DNA from: JABCYV01 sp963696025
Lineage (GTDB): Bacteria > Acidobacteriota > Terriglobia > Terriglobales > Acidobacteriaceae
Direction: 5' to 3'
DNA: 64,000 nucleotides
Assembly: GCA_963696025.1 (NCBI GenBank)
Contig: CAVOII010000010.1
Location: 372,001-436,000 of the forward strand
Shown: piece after piece, positions 52,169-62,072 of the stretch
Position numbering within the stretch: the stretch's first letter is position 1
Layout of the letters: each line of letters starts with the position of its first letter
The notes under the pieces: generated by a model
The model's database searches: none
What the model saw: only the letters and a program-made list of their open reading frames with translations
Told to the model about the DNA's origin: nothing
Translations under genes and position numbers: made by a program

Positions 52169-53873
52169 CTGAACCGGAAGACGTCGATCATTGCGGCGGT
52201 CGCAGTTCTGACTTTGATTGCCATCGGCCGCATTCTGCTGACGTATGCGGCAAATTCCCAGGGATTCGACGAGCCGTGCCACGTTGCCGCCGCGATAGAG
52301 CTTCTCGATAAGCATACCTACCTGCTGGATCCGGTGCATCCTCCGTTGAGCCGCATTGCCATTGGACTGCCTCTCTATCTGGCCGGGGAACGGTTTCCTA
52401 AGTGGTCGGCGGGCGATCCGCGAAGTCGTAACTACAACGACGTCGGAAACAGCATTCTTTACGACGACGGACAATACCTGAGGAATCTGTCGCTGGCGCG
52501 TTCCGCGATTCTTCCTTTCTTTGCGATCGCAACCGTGCTCGTTTTTCTTTGGACGCGCCGTGAATTCGGAGACCTTGCTGCCTTGGTGGCAGTTTTTCTG
52601 TTCACGACATTGCCCCTGGTGCTGGCGTTCTCCGGGATGGCGTATACCGATGTGCCTGCCGCGTGCATGCAATTTGCCGCGTTGTTTTCCTTCGCGAATT
52701 GGCTGGAGAAGCCCAGCCCACGATCGAACCTTCTGCTCGGAGTTGTGCTCGGTCTTGCGTTGTTATCGAAGATGACGACTTTATTGTTTTTTCGGGCGGG
52801 TGCTGCAGGGATCTTTGTATGTAAGTGGATGGTTGCCGGTCGCGGTGAAACAGCCTCAAAGGGCGCCGGAGTCAAGTCCGCGACCAGGCTGGGGGCGGCT
52901 TTGGTTGTGGCCGCTGTAGTCGTTTGGGCCGGATACGGGTTTTCGGTTGGGCATGTGCGCGAGAGTATGCACCTCTCTCCTGAAGCCATGCCGTCGTTTC
53001 AACATTTTCCCGGGCCCGTTCGCAGCGTCGCTCGGAACATGGTCCTCAGGGATTTCTTGCTGCCAGCTCCGCGCTGCTCAAGGGTTTTGCAACCACCTGG
53101 GCGCTGAACGCTGAACAAGGACGCGCCTCAAGCCTATCTTCTCGGAAACATCAAGAATGGAGGATGGTGGTACTTCTTGACGGGTATCGCCGTGAAGACG
53201 CCGCTGCCCTTTCTGACTTTGTGTATCGTGGGTGTGGTTCCGCTAGTCGGACTCGCCCGCCAGGGAAAATGGACAGCGTTGGCTCCGGCGGTATGCGCTC
53301 TTGCCATCCTGATCGTGACAATGCCAGTTAAGTACGACGCCGGCGTTCGCCACGTGCTCGGTGTCTTTCCTTTGCTTGCAGTGGTGGGAGGCTGCGGCGC
53401 GTCGTACCTTGGGCAGCGTCCAGGGGAAAGCCCGACTTTGCGGACGATTTATATTGGTGGTCCTGTTGTTATGGCAATCGGTTTCGAGCCTCAACGCTGG
53501 CACCGATTTTATTTCCTATTTCAATGAGCTTGCTGGACATGATCCCAGCCGGGTACTGGTAAGCGGATGTGACCTCGACTGTGGGCAGGACCTTTTCCGC
53601 TTGTCCCAGGCGCTGCGCAACCGAGGGATCTCCCGCTTCAGCATAGCGGTTTGGAGCAGCGCTGATGCAATGCGCATGAAGTTGCCCGCGTTCAACATCC
53701 TCCCACCCTTCCAGCCGACTACCGGTTGGATCGCGATCAGCATGCGATCGTTACGCTTTGGCGACGTTTTTCATAGTACTGATCCTCCTGGGGCGTTCGC
53801 TTGGATCGAACGCTACCAGCCGGTGATACAGGTCGGGAAAACGATTCGGCTTTATTACATTCCGGAGAGGTAG
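52169..53873 (+). pseudogene. GT39-type glycosyltransferase, broken by three indels
   Basis: From CTG 52169 (GAGGAG seven bases upstream) the frame encodes a membrane glycosyltransferase of the GT-C/GT39 type. It has the N-terminal GFDEPCHVAAAIELL acidic motif, DPVHPPLSRIAIGLPLYL and many helices. A one-base loss near 53070 shifts the frame. A tandem 7-bp duplication, GCTGAAC twice (53103-53116), shifts it back, so KDAPQAYLLGNIKNGGWWYF is again in the first frame. A third shift near 53440 moves the C-terminal part (TDFISYFNELAGHDPS) to another frame. Activity is unlikely unless these are sequencing errors. Confidence 0.75.
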
Positions 53874-54121
53874 AGGTATGCGAGTCCGGATCGCGAGCTG
53901 CATTGCGAACTGCCTCGCAGAAATTAAATGGGCCGGCAACCAAGAAGCGGTGACAGTACTTGGCTATCGGCCCATTCGATCCTGAATTGGATCGGAGGTG
54001 ATATCTACATCCTAGACTCCTGCGCTCAGAAGTCAAGGACTCTTTCCTTTATTTTATGAGTGGCTTGGCAGGAAGCATCCCCGGCTCTAAAATCTGCGAG
54101 GAGCAGGGCTCCGGCTCCGCG

Positions 54122-54150
54122 TTGACAGCATATCTGTAAAATGTTAACTT
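54122..54150 (+). promoter_or_regulatory. Possible promoter of the ATP synthase operon
   Basis: TTGACA (54122-54127) is a perfect -35 box. A 17-base spacer leads to TAACTT (54145-54150), a weak -10 box. The first ATG of the operon is at 54198. The rest of the 324-bp spacer from 53874 holds nothing I recognise. Confidence 0.45.
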
Positions 54151-54197
54151 CATGGGTTTTAAGCCCTCTTTCGATCTAGACTAATATCAGCACCCAA

Positions 54198-54668
54198 ATG
54201 GACGAGATACTGCGACAGCTAGGCGGATTACTGCTCGGTTCAATACCGACAATCATCTTCGTGGTGCTGCTGTATGCAATTTATGCCGTGCTCCTTCACA
54301 AGCCTTTAGTCAAAATCCTGGCAGAGCGGCGCGCGAAGACCGAAGGCGCAATGCAGAAAGCGCGCGCGGATATTGCGGCGGCCGAAGCACGAACTGCCGA
54401 GTACGAGCAGCGCCTGCGGGAAGCTCGCTTAGCGCTGTTCGAAAACCAGGAGGCGCGACGGCAGGCAGCGTTACAGGCTCGGGCGGCGGCGGTAGCGCGG
54501 GCGCGAGCCAAAGCGCAGGACCAGGTGGAGCAGGCGCAAGCGGCCATCGAGCAAGAAAAACAGTCAGCGCAGGCAGGCCTGCAGGCGGAAATTGGAAGGC
54601 TCGCTTCCGAGATCATTCGCACCGTCTTGCGACCGGCGATGGCGCCAGGACGAGCGGGTGGTCAATAA
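54198..54668 (+). CDS. ATP synthase F0 subunit b (b' type)
   Basis: The 156-residue protein has one N-terminal membrane helix (IPTIIFVVLLYAIYAVLL) and a long Ala/Gln/Arg-rich stator helix (AERRAKTEGAMQKARADIAA). This is the b-subunit plan; with a second b gene directly downstream it is likely the b' partner. It would connect F0 to F1 as half of a heterodimeric stalk. The stop overlaps the next start (TAATG). Confidence 0.88.
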   Translation: MDEILRQLGGLLLGSIPTIIFVVLLYAIYAVLLHKPLVKILAERRAKTEGAMQKARADIAAAEARTAEYEQRLREARLALFENQEARRQAALQARAAAVARARAKAQDQVEQAQAAIEQEKQSAQAGLQAEIGRLASEIIRTVLRPAMAPGRAGGQ

Positions 54669-55453
54669 TGCAGACTCGACATAGCATTCACAATGCAGGC
54701 GGAACATCAGTTGCCGCGGTTTTTGTTTGCGTGCTGTCGGCGGTTGCAGCCTGCGCCCAAGCACAGCCCGCTAACCCGCCCAGCCCAAACTCACCGCCGC
54801 GTCAGGAAAAACATCATTCGGGTGGGGGCATAGGTTCTCAACTGGCACGCGAAACGCGGGAGGCGGCCGGCGAGGACGATCAGGACCAGTTTAAGAAGTC
54901 ACCGTCAGTGGGCTGGCTGGCGAGAAAAACCGGCCTGAGCCTGGAGCACGCTTACTGGCTGAGCATTCTGCTCAATTTCGCGGTGGTGGCCGCTTTTATC
55001 ATCTGGTTGTCCAAGAAGAACCTGCCGGGATTTTTTCGCAACCGAACGATTTCCATCCAGAAGGCGATGCAAGAGGCGCAACGGGCCAGCGCAGAAGCCA
55101 ACCGCCGGTTGGCAGATATCGAGACGCGGCTTTCCCAGCTCGGAGTCGAGATCGGCAAAATGCGGGCGTCCGCCGAAACAGATGCTGCCGCCGAAGAAGC
55201 GCGGGTCAAAGCTGCAGCAGAAGAAGACGCGCGCAAGATTGTCGAGTCGGCGGAACAGGAGATTGCGGCTGCGGCCAAGTCCGCACGGCGCGAACTCAAG
55301 GCCTACGCGGCTGATCTAGCCGTCTCCCTCGCGATCAAGCAGATTAAGGTGGATTCGGTTACCGACCAGAGTTTGATTCGCAATTTTGCCGACGAGCTCT
55401 CGCGAACCGAGCCCGACGGGGCTGGCCCGAATGGCGGGAAGGGTGGCCATTAG
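54668..55453 (+). CDS. atpF: ATP synthase F0 subunit b with long N-terminal extension
   Basis: The product has 261 residues against about 160 in usual b subunits. Residues 1-33 look like a signal peptide (VAAVFVCVLSAVAACAQAQP). Residues 34-90 are Pro/Gly/charged (NPPSPNSPPRQEKHHSGGG). The membrane helix comes only at about 96-115 (WLSILLNFAVVAAFIIWLS), followed by the stator helix (QKAMQEAQRASAEANRRLAD). The C-terminus binds delta in this family. Similar extended b subunits occur in Acidobacteriota, as far as I recall. It begins within the stop of the b' gene. Confidence 0.87.
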   Translation: MQTRHSIHNAGGTSVAAVFVCVLSAVAACAQAQPANPPSPNSPPRQEKHHSGGGIGSQLARETREAAGEDDQDQFKKSPSVGWLARKTGLSLEHAYWLSILLNFAVVAAFIIWLSKKNLPGFFRNRTISIQKAMQEAQRASAEANRRLADIETRLSQLGVEIGKMRASAETDAAAEEARVKAAAEEDARKIVESAEQEIAAAAKSARRELKAYAADLAVSLAIKQIKVDSVTDQSLIRNFADELSRTEPDGAGPNGGKGGH

Positions 55454-55456
55454 GTT

Positions 55457-55993
55457 ATGGCCTCCGTGACCAGTGTCTATGCCCGGGCCTTCGCCGACGT
55501 GGTATTTGACCAACGCCTCGATCCAGTTAAGACACTGCAAGAGGCACAATCGTTAGTCGAGTTGGTGGCTGGCAGCCGCGAATTGAGGGAAGTCTGGGAA
55601 ACACCTTCGATTCAGGCGGAGCAGAAACGAGCAGTGCTGAACGCCATCGCGGAACGAGCAGGGATCTCGCGTCCCGTCCGGAACTTTATGGCGGTGCTGA
55701 TTGATCACCGACGAGTACCCTTCCTGGGGCCGATCGTGAAGGAATTCCAACATGAACTGGACCGGCGGCTGGGATTTGCCGAGGCGGAAATCACCAGTGC
55801 CCGTGAGCTGAGCGACGCAGAGCGACGTGCGCTGGAAGCTGAAGTCGGCAAGCTCACTGGCAAGAAAGTGCGCGCCCGCTACTCCCGCGATGGGTCGGTT
55901 CTGGGTGGGGCAACGGTGAGAGTAGGCAGCACAATCTACGACGGCTCGGTCAAGGGGCAGCTGGAGCGGATCAGGGAGGCTATTAGCTCCTAG
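55457..55993 (+). CDS. atpH: ATP synthase F1 subunit delta
   Basis: The 178-residue protein starts MASVTSVYARAFADVVFDQR. It has the delta pattern of an N-terminal helical bundle (YARAFADVV, FMAVLIDHRRVPFL) and a C-terminal part ending TVRVGSTIYDGSVKGQLERI, which is the family signature. It joins the F1 head to the b stalk. It starts three bases after atpF. Confidence 0.93.
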   Translation: MASVTSVYARAFADVVFDQRLDPVKTLQEAQSLVELVAGSRELREVWETPSIQAEQKRAVLNAIAERAGISRPVRNFMAVLIDHRRVPFLGPIVKEFQHELDRRLGFAEAEITSARELSDAERRALEAEVGKLTGKKVRARYSRDGSVLGGATVRVGSTIYDGSVKGQLERIREAISS

Positions 55994-56075
55994 CTATTCG
56001 ATCTTGGCTTGAACCTGTTGAATTCGGGTTGCGCCAAAGGTTTCAGGAGCCTGATCGCAGAGTTCGCGGAGGTAG

Positions 56076-56142
56076 GGATCCTTCGACGCGCATTGAGCGT
56101 CACTTCGTGACGCTCAAAACTTGCTCAGGATGACAAAGTTTG
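56076..56142. repeat. CTCAGGATGACA-type dispersed repeat with perfect hairpin
   Basis: ATCCTTCGACGCG, a perfect 11-bp stem with loop TTC (TTGAGCGTCAC/GTGACGCTCAA, 56093-56117), and TGCTCAGGATGACA lie in order within the 192-bp atpH-atpA spacer. Related pieces are at 57836-57864 and 60990-61020. It has no T-run and so should not stop transcription of the operon. Confidence 0.7.
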
Positions 56143-56185
56143 AGAATGCGTTATAGCTAGGAGCCAAGAGCTAAGAACTGAACTT

Positions 56186-57721
56186 ATGGCACAAATCAAA
56201 GCAGACGAGATTACGGAGTTGATCCGGCAACAGATCGAGAACTACGAGTTGAAGATTGCCGTGGACGAGGTGGGTACAGTCCTCACTTTGGGCGATGGCA
56301 TTGCCCGGGTCTACGGCTTGGACAAAGTCATGGCCGGCGAACTGCTCTCTTTCCCACACGACGTCGCCGGGATCGCCATGAACCTGGAAGAAGACCAGGT
56401 CGGTGTTGTGCTGCTCGGGGATTATACCGAGATCAAAGAAGGGGATGAAGTAAAGCGCACCGGCCGCATCATGAGCGTACCCGTGGGAGAGGCTCTGGTT
56501 GGGCGAGTGGTGAATTCGCTCGGGCAGCCGATTGATGACAAGGGACCGATTGCAAGCGACAAGTTTATTGCTCTTGAGCGCATAGCCCCCGGTGTGATCG
56601 ACCGGCAGCCAGTGCGGGAACCGATGGCGACCGGATTGAAGGCCATCGACAGTATGATCCCGATCGGCCGCGGGCAACGCGAACTGATCATTGGCGATCG
56701 CCAAACCGGCAAGACCGCTGTCGCCCTGGATACGATCATTAATAACAAGGGCAACGACCTGATTTGTATTTACAACGCGGTGGGGCAGAAGCGGTCGTCC
56801 ATTGCTCAGGTGGTGAAGATTCTGCAAGACGCCGGCGCCATGGACTATACGATCGTGGTAGCAGCGTCGGCGTCGGAGCCGGCGCCGATGCAGTACATTT
56901 CGCCCTATGCTGCGTGTGCTATGGGCGAGTTTTTTCGCGACTCCAAGCGGCATGCGCTGGTGATTTACGACGATCTCTCGAAGCATGCGGCGTCGTATCG
57001 TGAGATTTCGCTTTTGCTCCGACGGCCACCAGGGCGCGAGGCTTATCCCGGAGACGTTTTCTATCTCCACTCCCGACTGCTCGAGCGTGCGGCCAAGCTG
57101 AGTGACAAGAACGGCGGGGGGTCACTTACTGCGCTGCCGATCATTGAGACGCAGGCAGGGGACGTTTCGGCGTACATTCCGACTAACGTTATTTCCATCA
57201 CCGACGGCCAGATCTTTCTCGAAACCGACTTGTTCAACAGCGGGGTTCGACCGGCAGTCAACGTTGGCATCTCGGTGAGCCGCGTAGGAGGCAGCGCGCA
57301 AATCAAAGCTATGCGGCAGGTCGCCGGAAGTATGAAGTTGGAACTGGCGCAGTACCGCGAACTGGCGGCATTTGCGCAGTTCGGCAGCGATCTCGATAAG
57401 GCGACGCAAGCGCAGCTCAATCGCGGGCAGAGATTGGTCGAAGTACTGAAGCAGAAACAGTTCTCGCCCTTGCCGTTCTCAAAGCAAATTCTGATCATCT
57501 TTGCTGGAACGAGTGGGGCCTTTGATGATTTGCCCGTGGACCAGGTGCGCGACTTTGAAGCTGAGCTTTATAAGTTCGTGGACGCGACCAATCCCGGCTT
57601 GCTGCGCACCATCATGGAGAAGAAGGTTCTGGACGACAATTTGAAAGCCGAGATGAGCAAAGTCATCAAACAATGCAAGGAAACATTTGTGGCCGAGCGG
57701 CAGGCGGCGGCAGCGAAATAG
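56186..57721 (+). CDS. atpA: ATP synthase F1 subunit alpha
   Basis: The 511-residue protein has all alpha-chain marks: P-loop GDRQTGKTAVALDT, the ATPase signature PAVNVGISVSRVGG, and ITDGQIFLETDLFNSG. It forms the non-catalytic nucleotide sites of the F1 hexamer. The 192-bp gap before it contains repeats, and no Shine-Dalgarno sequence lies at the usual distance; AGGAG is 22 bases upstream. Confidence 0.97.
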   Translation: MAQIKADEITELIRQQIENYELKIAVDEVGTVLTLGDGIARVYGLDKVMAGELLSFPHDVAGIAMNLEEDQVGVVLLGDYTEIKEGDEVKRTGRIMSVPVGEALVGRVVNSLGQPIDDKGPIASDKFIALERIAPGVIDRQPVREPMATGLKAIDSMIPIGRGQRELIIGDRQTGKTAVALDTIINNKGNDLICIYNAVGQKRSSIAQVVKILQDAGAMDYTIVVAASASEPAPMQYISPYAACAMGEFFRDSKRHALVIYDDLSKHAASYREISLLLRRPPGREAYPGDVFYLHSRLLERAAKLSDKNGGGSLTALPIIETQAGDVSAYIPTNVISITDGQIFLETDLFNSGVRPAVNVGISVSRVGGSAQIKAMRQVAGSMKLELAQYRELAAFAQFGSDLDKATQAQLNRGQRLVEVLKQKQFSPLPFSKQILIIFAGTSGAFDDLPVDQVRDFEAELYKFVDATNPGLLRTIMEKKVLDDNLKAEMSKVIKQCKETFVAERQAAAAK

Positions 57722-57737
57722 CTGAGAAGTCAAAAGC

Positions 57738-57912
57738 TTTCAACCGCAAAGAACGCAGAGAAAAAGGCGCGAAGCCCGCAAAGAAAAAGCGAAGGTAGGA
57801 GGAGCTGAAGCTAGCAGCTAATTGCTAGTTGCATAGGTCCTTCGCTGCACTCAGGATGACATAATTTTGGCTAACGACTAACGACCATCGACTGACTACC
57901 CACGACTGATTC
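57738..57912. repeat. Three repeat types in the atpA-atpG spacer
   Basis: CCGCAAAGAACGCAGAG-type sequence (57742-57790), AGCTAGCAGCTAATTGCTAG (from about 57807), a CTCAGGATGACA piece (57836-57864) and the word-like CTAACGACTAACGACCATCG onward (57870-57912) follow one another. The last one runs directly into atpG's start codon. Confidence 0.7.
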
Positions 57913-58956
<1,044 letters not shown>

Positions 58957-59050
58957 TTTCGGTTTTTAGTTTGTCACGTGAGCGCGGAACGAGATTCGCG
59001 GCGGGAATTCGTTCCCTGTCGAACCATCCTATAGCTGTGGTGCACAATTT

Positions 59051-60493
59051 ATGGCAGAAAACATTGGACACGTAGTTCAAATTGCCGGCCCCGCGGTGGA
59101 TGTGCAATTTGTCGAAGTTTCTATGCCGCCAATCTACCAGGCGCTGAAAGTCGTCAGCGACGGTTTTACTGTGCCCTCTCCGATCAATGTCATTCTCGAA
59201 GTGCAACAGCACCTCGGCGAAGGTCGCGTGCGTTGCATTGCGATGGAGGCTACGGACGGCATGGTTCGCGGCATGAAAGCCATTGACCAGGGTGGCCCGA
59301 TTTCCGTGCCGGTGGGTCGGGGAACGTTGGGACGTGTGATGAACGTCATCGGCCAGCCTGTAGATCAACTCGGGCCGATTCAGCATACCCAAACCATGCC
59401 CATCCATCGCCCGGCACCGCTGTTCGATGAGCAGGCTACGACGGCCGAGATGTTTGAAACCGGAGTGAAGGTCGTCGACCTCATCCAGCCGTTTTTAAAG
59501 GGCGGCAAGATCGGCTTGTTCGGTGGCGCGGGCGTAGGCAAGACGGTTTTCATTCAGGAACTGATCAACAACGTCGCCAAGCAGCATGGCGGCTTTTCTG
59601 TGTTTGCAGGCGTGGGTGAACGCACCCGCGAAGGCAACGACCTGTGGCTGGAAATGACCGAGTCGGGCGTGATTAAGCCTGGCGATCCTGAGAAATCCAA
59701 AGCGGCGCTTATCTATGGGCAGATGACCGAGCCGCCCGGCGCGCGCCTGCGCGTAGCCCTGACGGGATTGACGGTGGCGGAATATTTCCGTGACGTCGAG
59801 GGCGCGGACACGCTGCTGTTTATCGACAACATTTTTCGTTTTACGCAAGCCGGCTCGGAAGTCTCCGCGTTGCTGGGACGAATGCCCAGTGCCGTCGGTT
59901 ACCAGCCAAACCTTGCGACTGAAATGGGCGAACTGCAGGAGCGAATCACTTCCACCAAGAAAGGATCGGTAACCTCGGTGCAGGCGATTTATGTCCCCGC
60001 TGACGACTTGACCGATCCCGCACCGGCAACGACTTTCGCCCACCTGGACGCCACCACGGTGCTTTCCCGCGCACTCACTGAGATCGGAATTTATCCGGCG
60101 GTCGATCCGCTGGCTTCCACCTCGCGTATTCTTGATCCGCGTATTGTGGGCCAGGAACATTACGACGTTGCCCAGTTAGTGAAGAAGATCCTGCAGACCT
60201 ACAAAGATTTGCAGGACATCATCGCCATTCTCGGGATCGATGAGTTGAGCGAAGACCAGAAGATTAGTGTGGCCCGGGCCCGCAAGATACAGAAATTCCT
60301 TTCGCAGCCCTTCCACGTGGCCGAGCAGTTTACCGGGGCTCCAGGGCGGTACGTAAAGGTCGCGGACACGGTGAAAGGCTTCAAAGGGATTGCGGAGGGA
60401 AAATACGACGACATCCCGGAGCAGGCCTTTTATATGAAAGGCACGATCGAGGAAGCGCTTGAGGCGGCGGAGAAGATGAAAACGGCAGCATGA
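59051..60493 (+). CDS. atpD: ATP synthase F1 subunit beta
   Basis: The 480-residue protein has P-loop GGAGVGKTVFIQEL, catalytic Glu in VGERTREGNDLW, PAVDPLASTSR, and the DELSEDQ motif (GIDELSEDQ). It holds the three catalytic sites where ATP is made. It follows atpG after 94 bases. No strong Shine-Dalgarno sequence is seen before ATG 59051. Confidence 0.97.
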   Translation: MAENIGHVVQIAGPAVDVQFVEVSMPPIYQALKVVSDGFTVPSPINVILEVQQHLGEGRVRCIAMEATDGMVRGMKAIDQGGPISVPVGRGTLGRVMNVIGQPVDQLGPIQHTQTMPIHRPAPLFDEQATTAEMFETGVKVVDLIQPFLKGGKIGLFGGAGVGKTVFIQELINNVAKQHGGFSVFAGVGERTREGNDLWLEMTESGVIKPGDPEKSKAALIYGQMTEPPGARLRVALTGLTVAEYFRDVEGADTLLFIDNIFRFTQAGSEVSALLGRMPSAVGYQPNLATEMGELQERITSTKKGSVTSVQAIYVPADDLTDPAPATTFAHLDATTVLSRALTEIGIYPAVDPLASTSRILDPRIVGQEHYDVAQLVKKILQTYKDLQDIIAILGIDELSEDQKISVARARKIQKFLSQPFHVAEQFTGAPGRYVKVADTVKGFKGIAEGKYDDIPEQAFYMKGTIEEALEAAEKMKTAA

Positions 60494-60568
60494 GAACGGT
60501 CGCAGGTCCCGGTCACAGGTGCCGAGTCTGTGCTGAGACCTGATACCTGATACCCGAGACCACGATAC
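60494..60568. repeat. Word-like repeat stretch in the atpD-atpC spacer
   Basis: Permutations of GGTCGCAGGTCCCGGTCACA and GAGACCTGATACCTGATACC fill the spacer up to the atpC start codon. No ribosome site is present. Confidence 0.6.
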
Positions 60569-60976
60569 ATGCCAGACACTTTCCAACTCGAAATCGTGAC
60601 GCCAGAAAAGATGGTGGTGCGCGATACTGCCGAGGAGATGCAGATTCCAGGCAAGAATGGATATCTTGGCATCCTGCCGGGGCACGCGCCTCTAGTCACC
60701 GAATTGGCGGTGGGTAAGATCAGCTACCGTAGCGGAGGCAACACGCACTACCTGGCCGTGGCCTGGGGTTTTGCCGAGGTCCTTCCAGACAAAGTCACGA
60801 TCCTGGCGGAAACCGCAGAGCGGGCCGACCAGATTGATGTGCGGCGAGCCCAGGAAGCCAAGCAGCGCGCGGAAGAAGAGTTGGGTAGGGGCAAGACGGA
60901 AAATGATTTCACCCACGCCGAAGACGATCTGAAGCGAGCGGAAACGAGGATCGAAGTCGCAGAGAAAAAAGGCTAG
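60569..60976 (+). CDS. atpC: ATP synthase F1 subunit epsilon
   Basis: The 135-residue protein starts MPDTFQLEIVTPEKMVVRDT. The beta-sandwich (MQIPGKNGYLGILPGHAPLV, LAVAWGFAEVLPDKVTILAE) and the C-terminal helical hairpin (AQEAKQRAEEELGRG) match epsilon. It binds gamma and can inhibit ATP hydrolysis. It is the last gene of the operon. Confidence 0.95.
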   Translation: MPDTFQLEIVTPEKMVVRDTAEEMQIPGKNGYLGILPGHAPLVTELAVGKISYRSGGNTHYLAVAWGFAEVLPDKVTILAETAERADQIDVRRAQEAKQRAEEELGRGKTENDFTHAEDDLKRAETRIEVAEKKG

Positions 60977-60989
60977 GTTTCTAAACCTC

Positions 60990-61020
60990 TTGTCATCCTG
61001 ACCGCGTCGAAGGATCTCTA
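60990..61020. repeat. CATCCTGA-type dispersed repeat piece
   Basis: TTGTCATCCTGACCGCGTCG and AAGGATCT follow the atpC stop. It is the same family as 56076-56142 in reverse orientation. Confidence 0.55.
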
Positions 61021-61125
61021 TAAGCAGATCGCACTGCAAAAGGGCAGCGGCGATGTTTCACGGTAGGACGCTTCGACTCACGCGCTATTCTGGCTTGCTC
61101 AACATGACCGAGCATAGACTTACGA

Positions 61126-62013
61126 CTAATGCGGGGTAACCTCGCCCAGCGGAACAACCTTCGTACCAGTGCGAAATCTCTTGTAGTCGCGGTAAGTCAC
61201 ATCCTCTTCCACATTGAAGTTCTTCAATAGAGCCAGTCGCACGTCGACTTTAATGGCCACGTGCTTCGGCAGCCAGGCTTCTTCGTTGACCCGGGTCTGT
61301 TCGACCACCACGCGCGAGCCTTTGTGGATTCGCGCCAGAAACCAGCCCAGCGAAACCGTGTCGATGCACTCCGCGTCCAGCTTTACCCATTGTGATTCGG
61401 CCTGATCGATCCACACCCGAAAACGGAACTTGGGCAGAATCTTGGCTTCTTTGCTCTTAGGTTCGAAGCCGGGACGAGGCTCGGCGTCGATCGCATAGGT
61501 TTTGCGGCCTTCAAGATCATCAATACCAGCGAGGTGGAAGTTGTAAGCGTCGGTGACCTCGCGTACAAATTGCCGATCCTTTTCTCGATCTTTCGCTTCC
61601 GATTCGAGTCGTTTCCTGCGCTGGTCTTCGCTTTCGTTCTTGCGCTTGTCGATGATCTTCTGGATTTTTGCTTCTTCCTTGGCTGCGTCTTTTTCCGACA
61701 AGGGCCTATCATCTTTTGCGATGAGGCGCTGGACCTGTTCCTCATAGAGCATCATGACGTCGTAAGTTTTGGACTCGGTAGACCGCAATTCGCCTTTGCC
61801 GTTCAGCTTATGCTCTTCCTCACGCTGAATGTAGGTGTAGTTGCGTTGCTTCTTATCGTTCTCGATGTCGTTTCCCGCTGCCTGGCGAATGAGCGCACGA
61901 ATCTGATCGTTCGTGAGAGTGGGAGGGTTTTCGTCTGGAGTCTGAGTCCAGACCGTGCAGGGGAATAAAGCAAGGAGCAAGAAAATAGCGGTCCACTTGA
62001 GCGGCACATGCAT
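61126..62013 (-). CDS. Exported LolA-like protein with charged insert
   Basis: The 295-residue protein has a leader (MHVPLKWTAIFLLLALFPCT). A stretch YTYIQREEEHKLNGKGELRS, a highly charged helical insert (DKRKNESEDQRRKRLESEAK) and a beta-rich half-barrel (KFRFRVWIDQAESQWVKLDA) are typical of an acidobacterial exported family. It looks LolA-like. Start 62013 gives the signal peptide. GTG 62076 overlaps the upstream stop (GTGA) and would add 21 residues, so the true start is not certain. Function is unknown. Confidence 0.76.
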   Translation of the reverse strand: MHVPLKWTAIFLLLALFPCTVWTQTPDENPPTLTNDQIRALIRQAAGNDIENDKKQRNYTYIQREEEHKLNGKGELRSTESKTYDVMMLYEEQVQRLIAKDDRPLSEKDAAKEEAKIQKIIDKRKNESEDQRRKRLESEAKDREKDRQFVREVTDAYNFHLAGIDDLEGRKTYAIDAEPRPGFEPKSKEAKILPKFRFRVWIDQAESQWVKLDAECIDTVSLGWFLARIHKGSRVVVEQTRVNEEAWLPKHVAIKVDVRLALLKNFNVEEDVTYRDYKRFRTGTKVVPLGEVTPH

Positions 62014-62072
62014 ATCTACGTGATTGGAACCCGACCAGTTCCCATAAGTCTCTTTTCTTCTGTGGCCGGAAC

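Noticed and set aside
56171..57070. 299-codon minus-strand frame opposite atpA
   Set aside because: atpA is certain and the antisense frame has no protein features.
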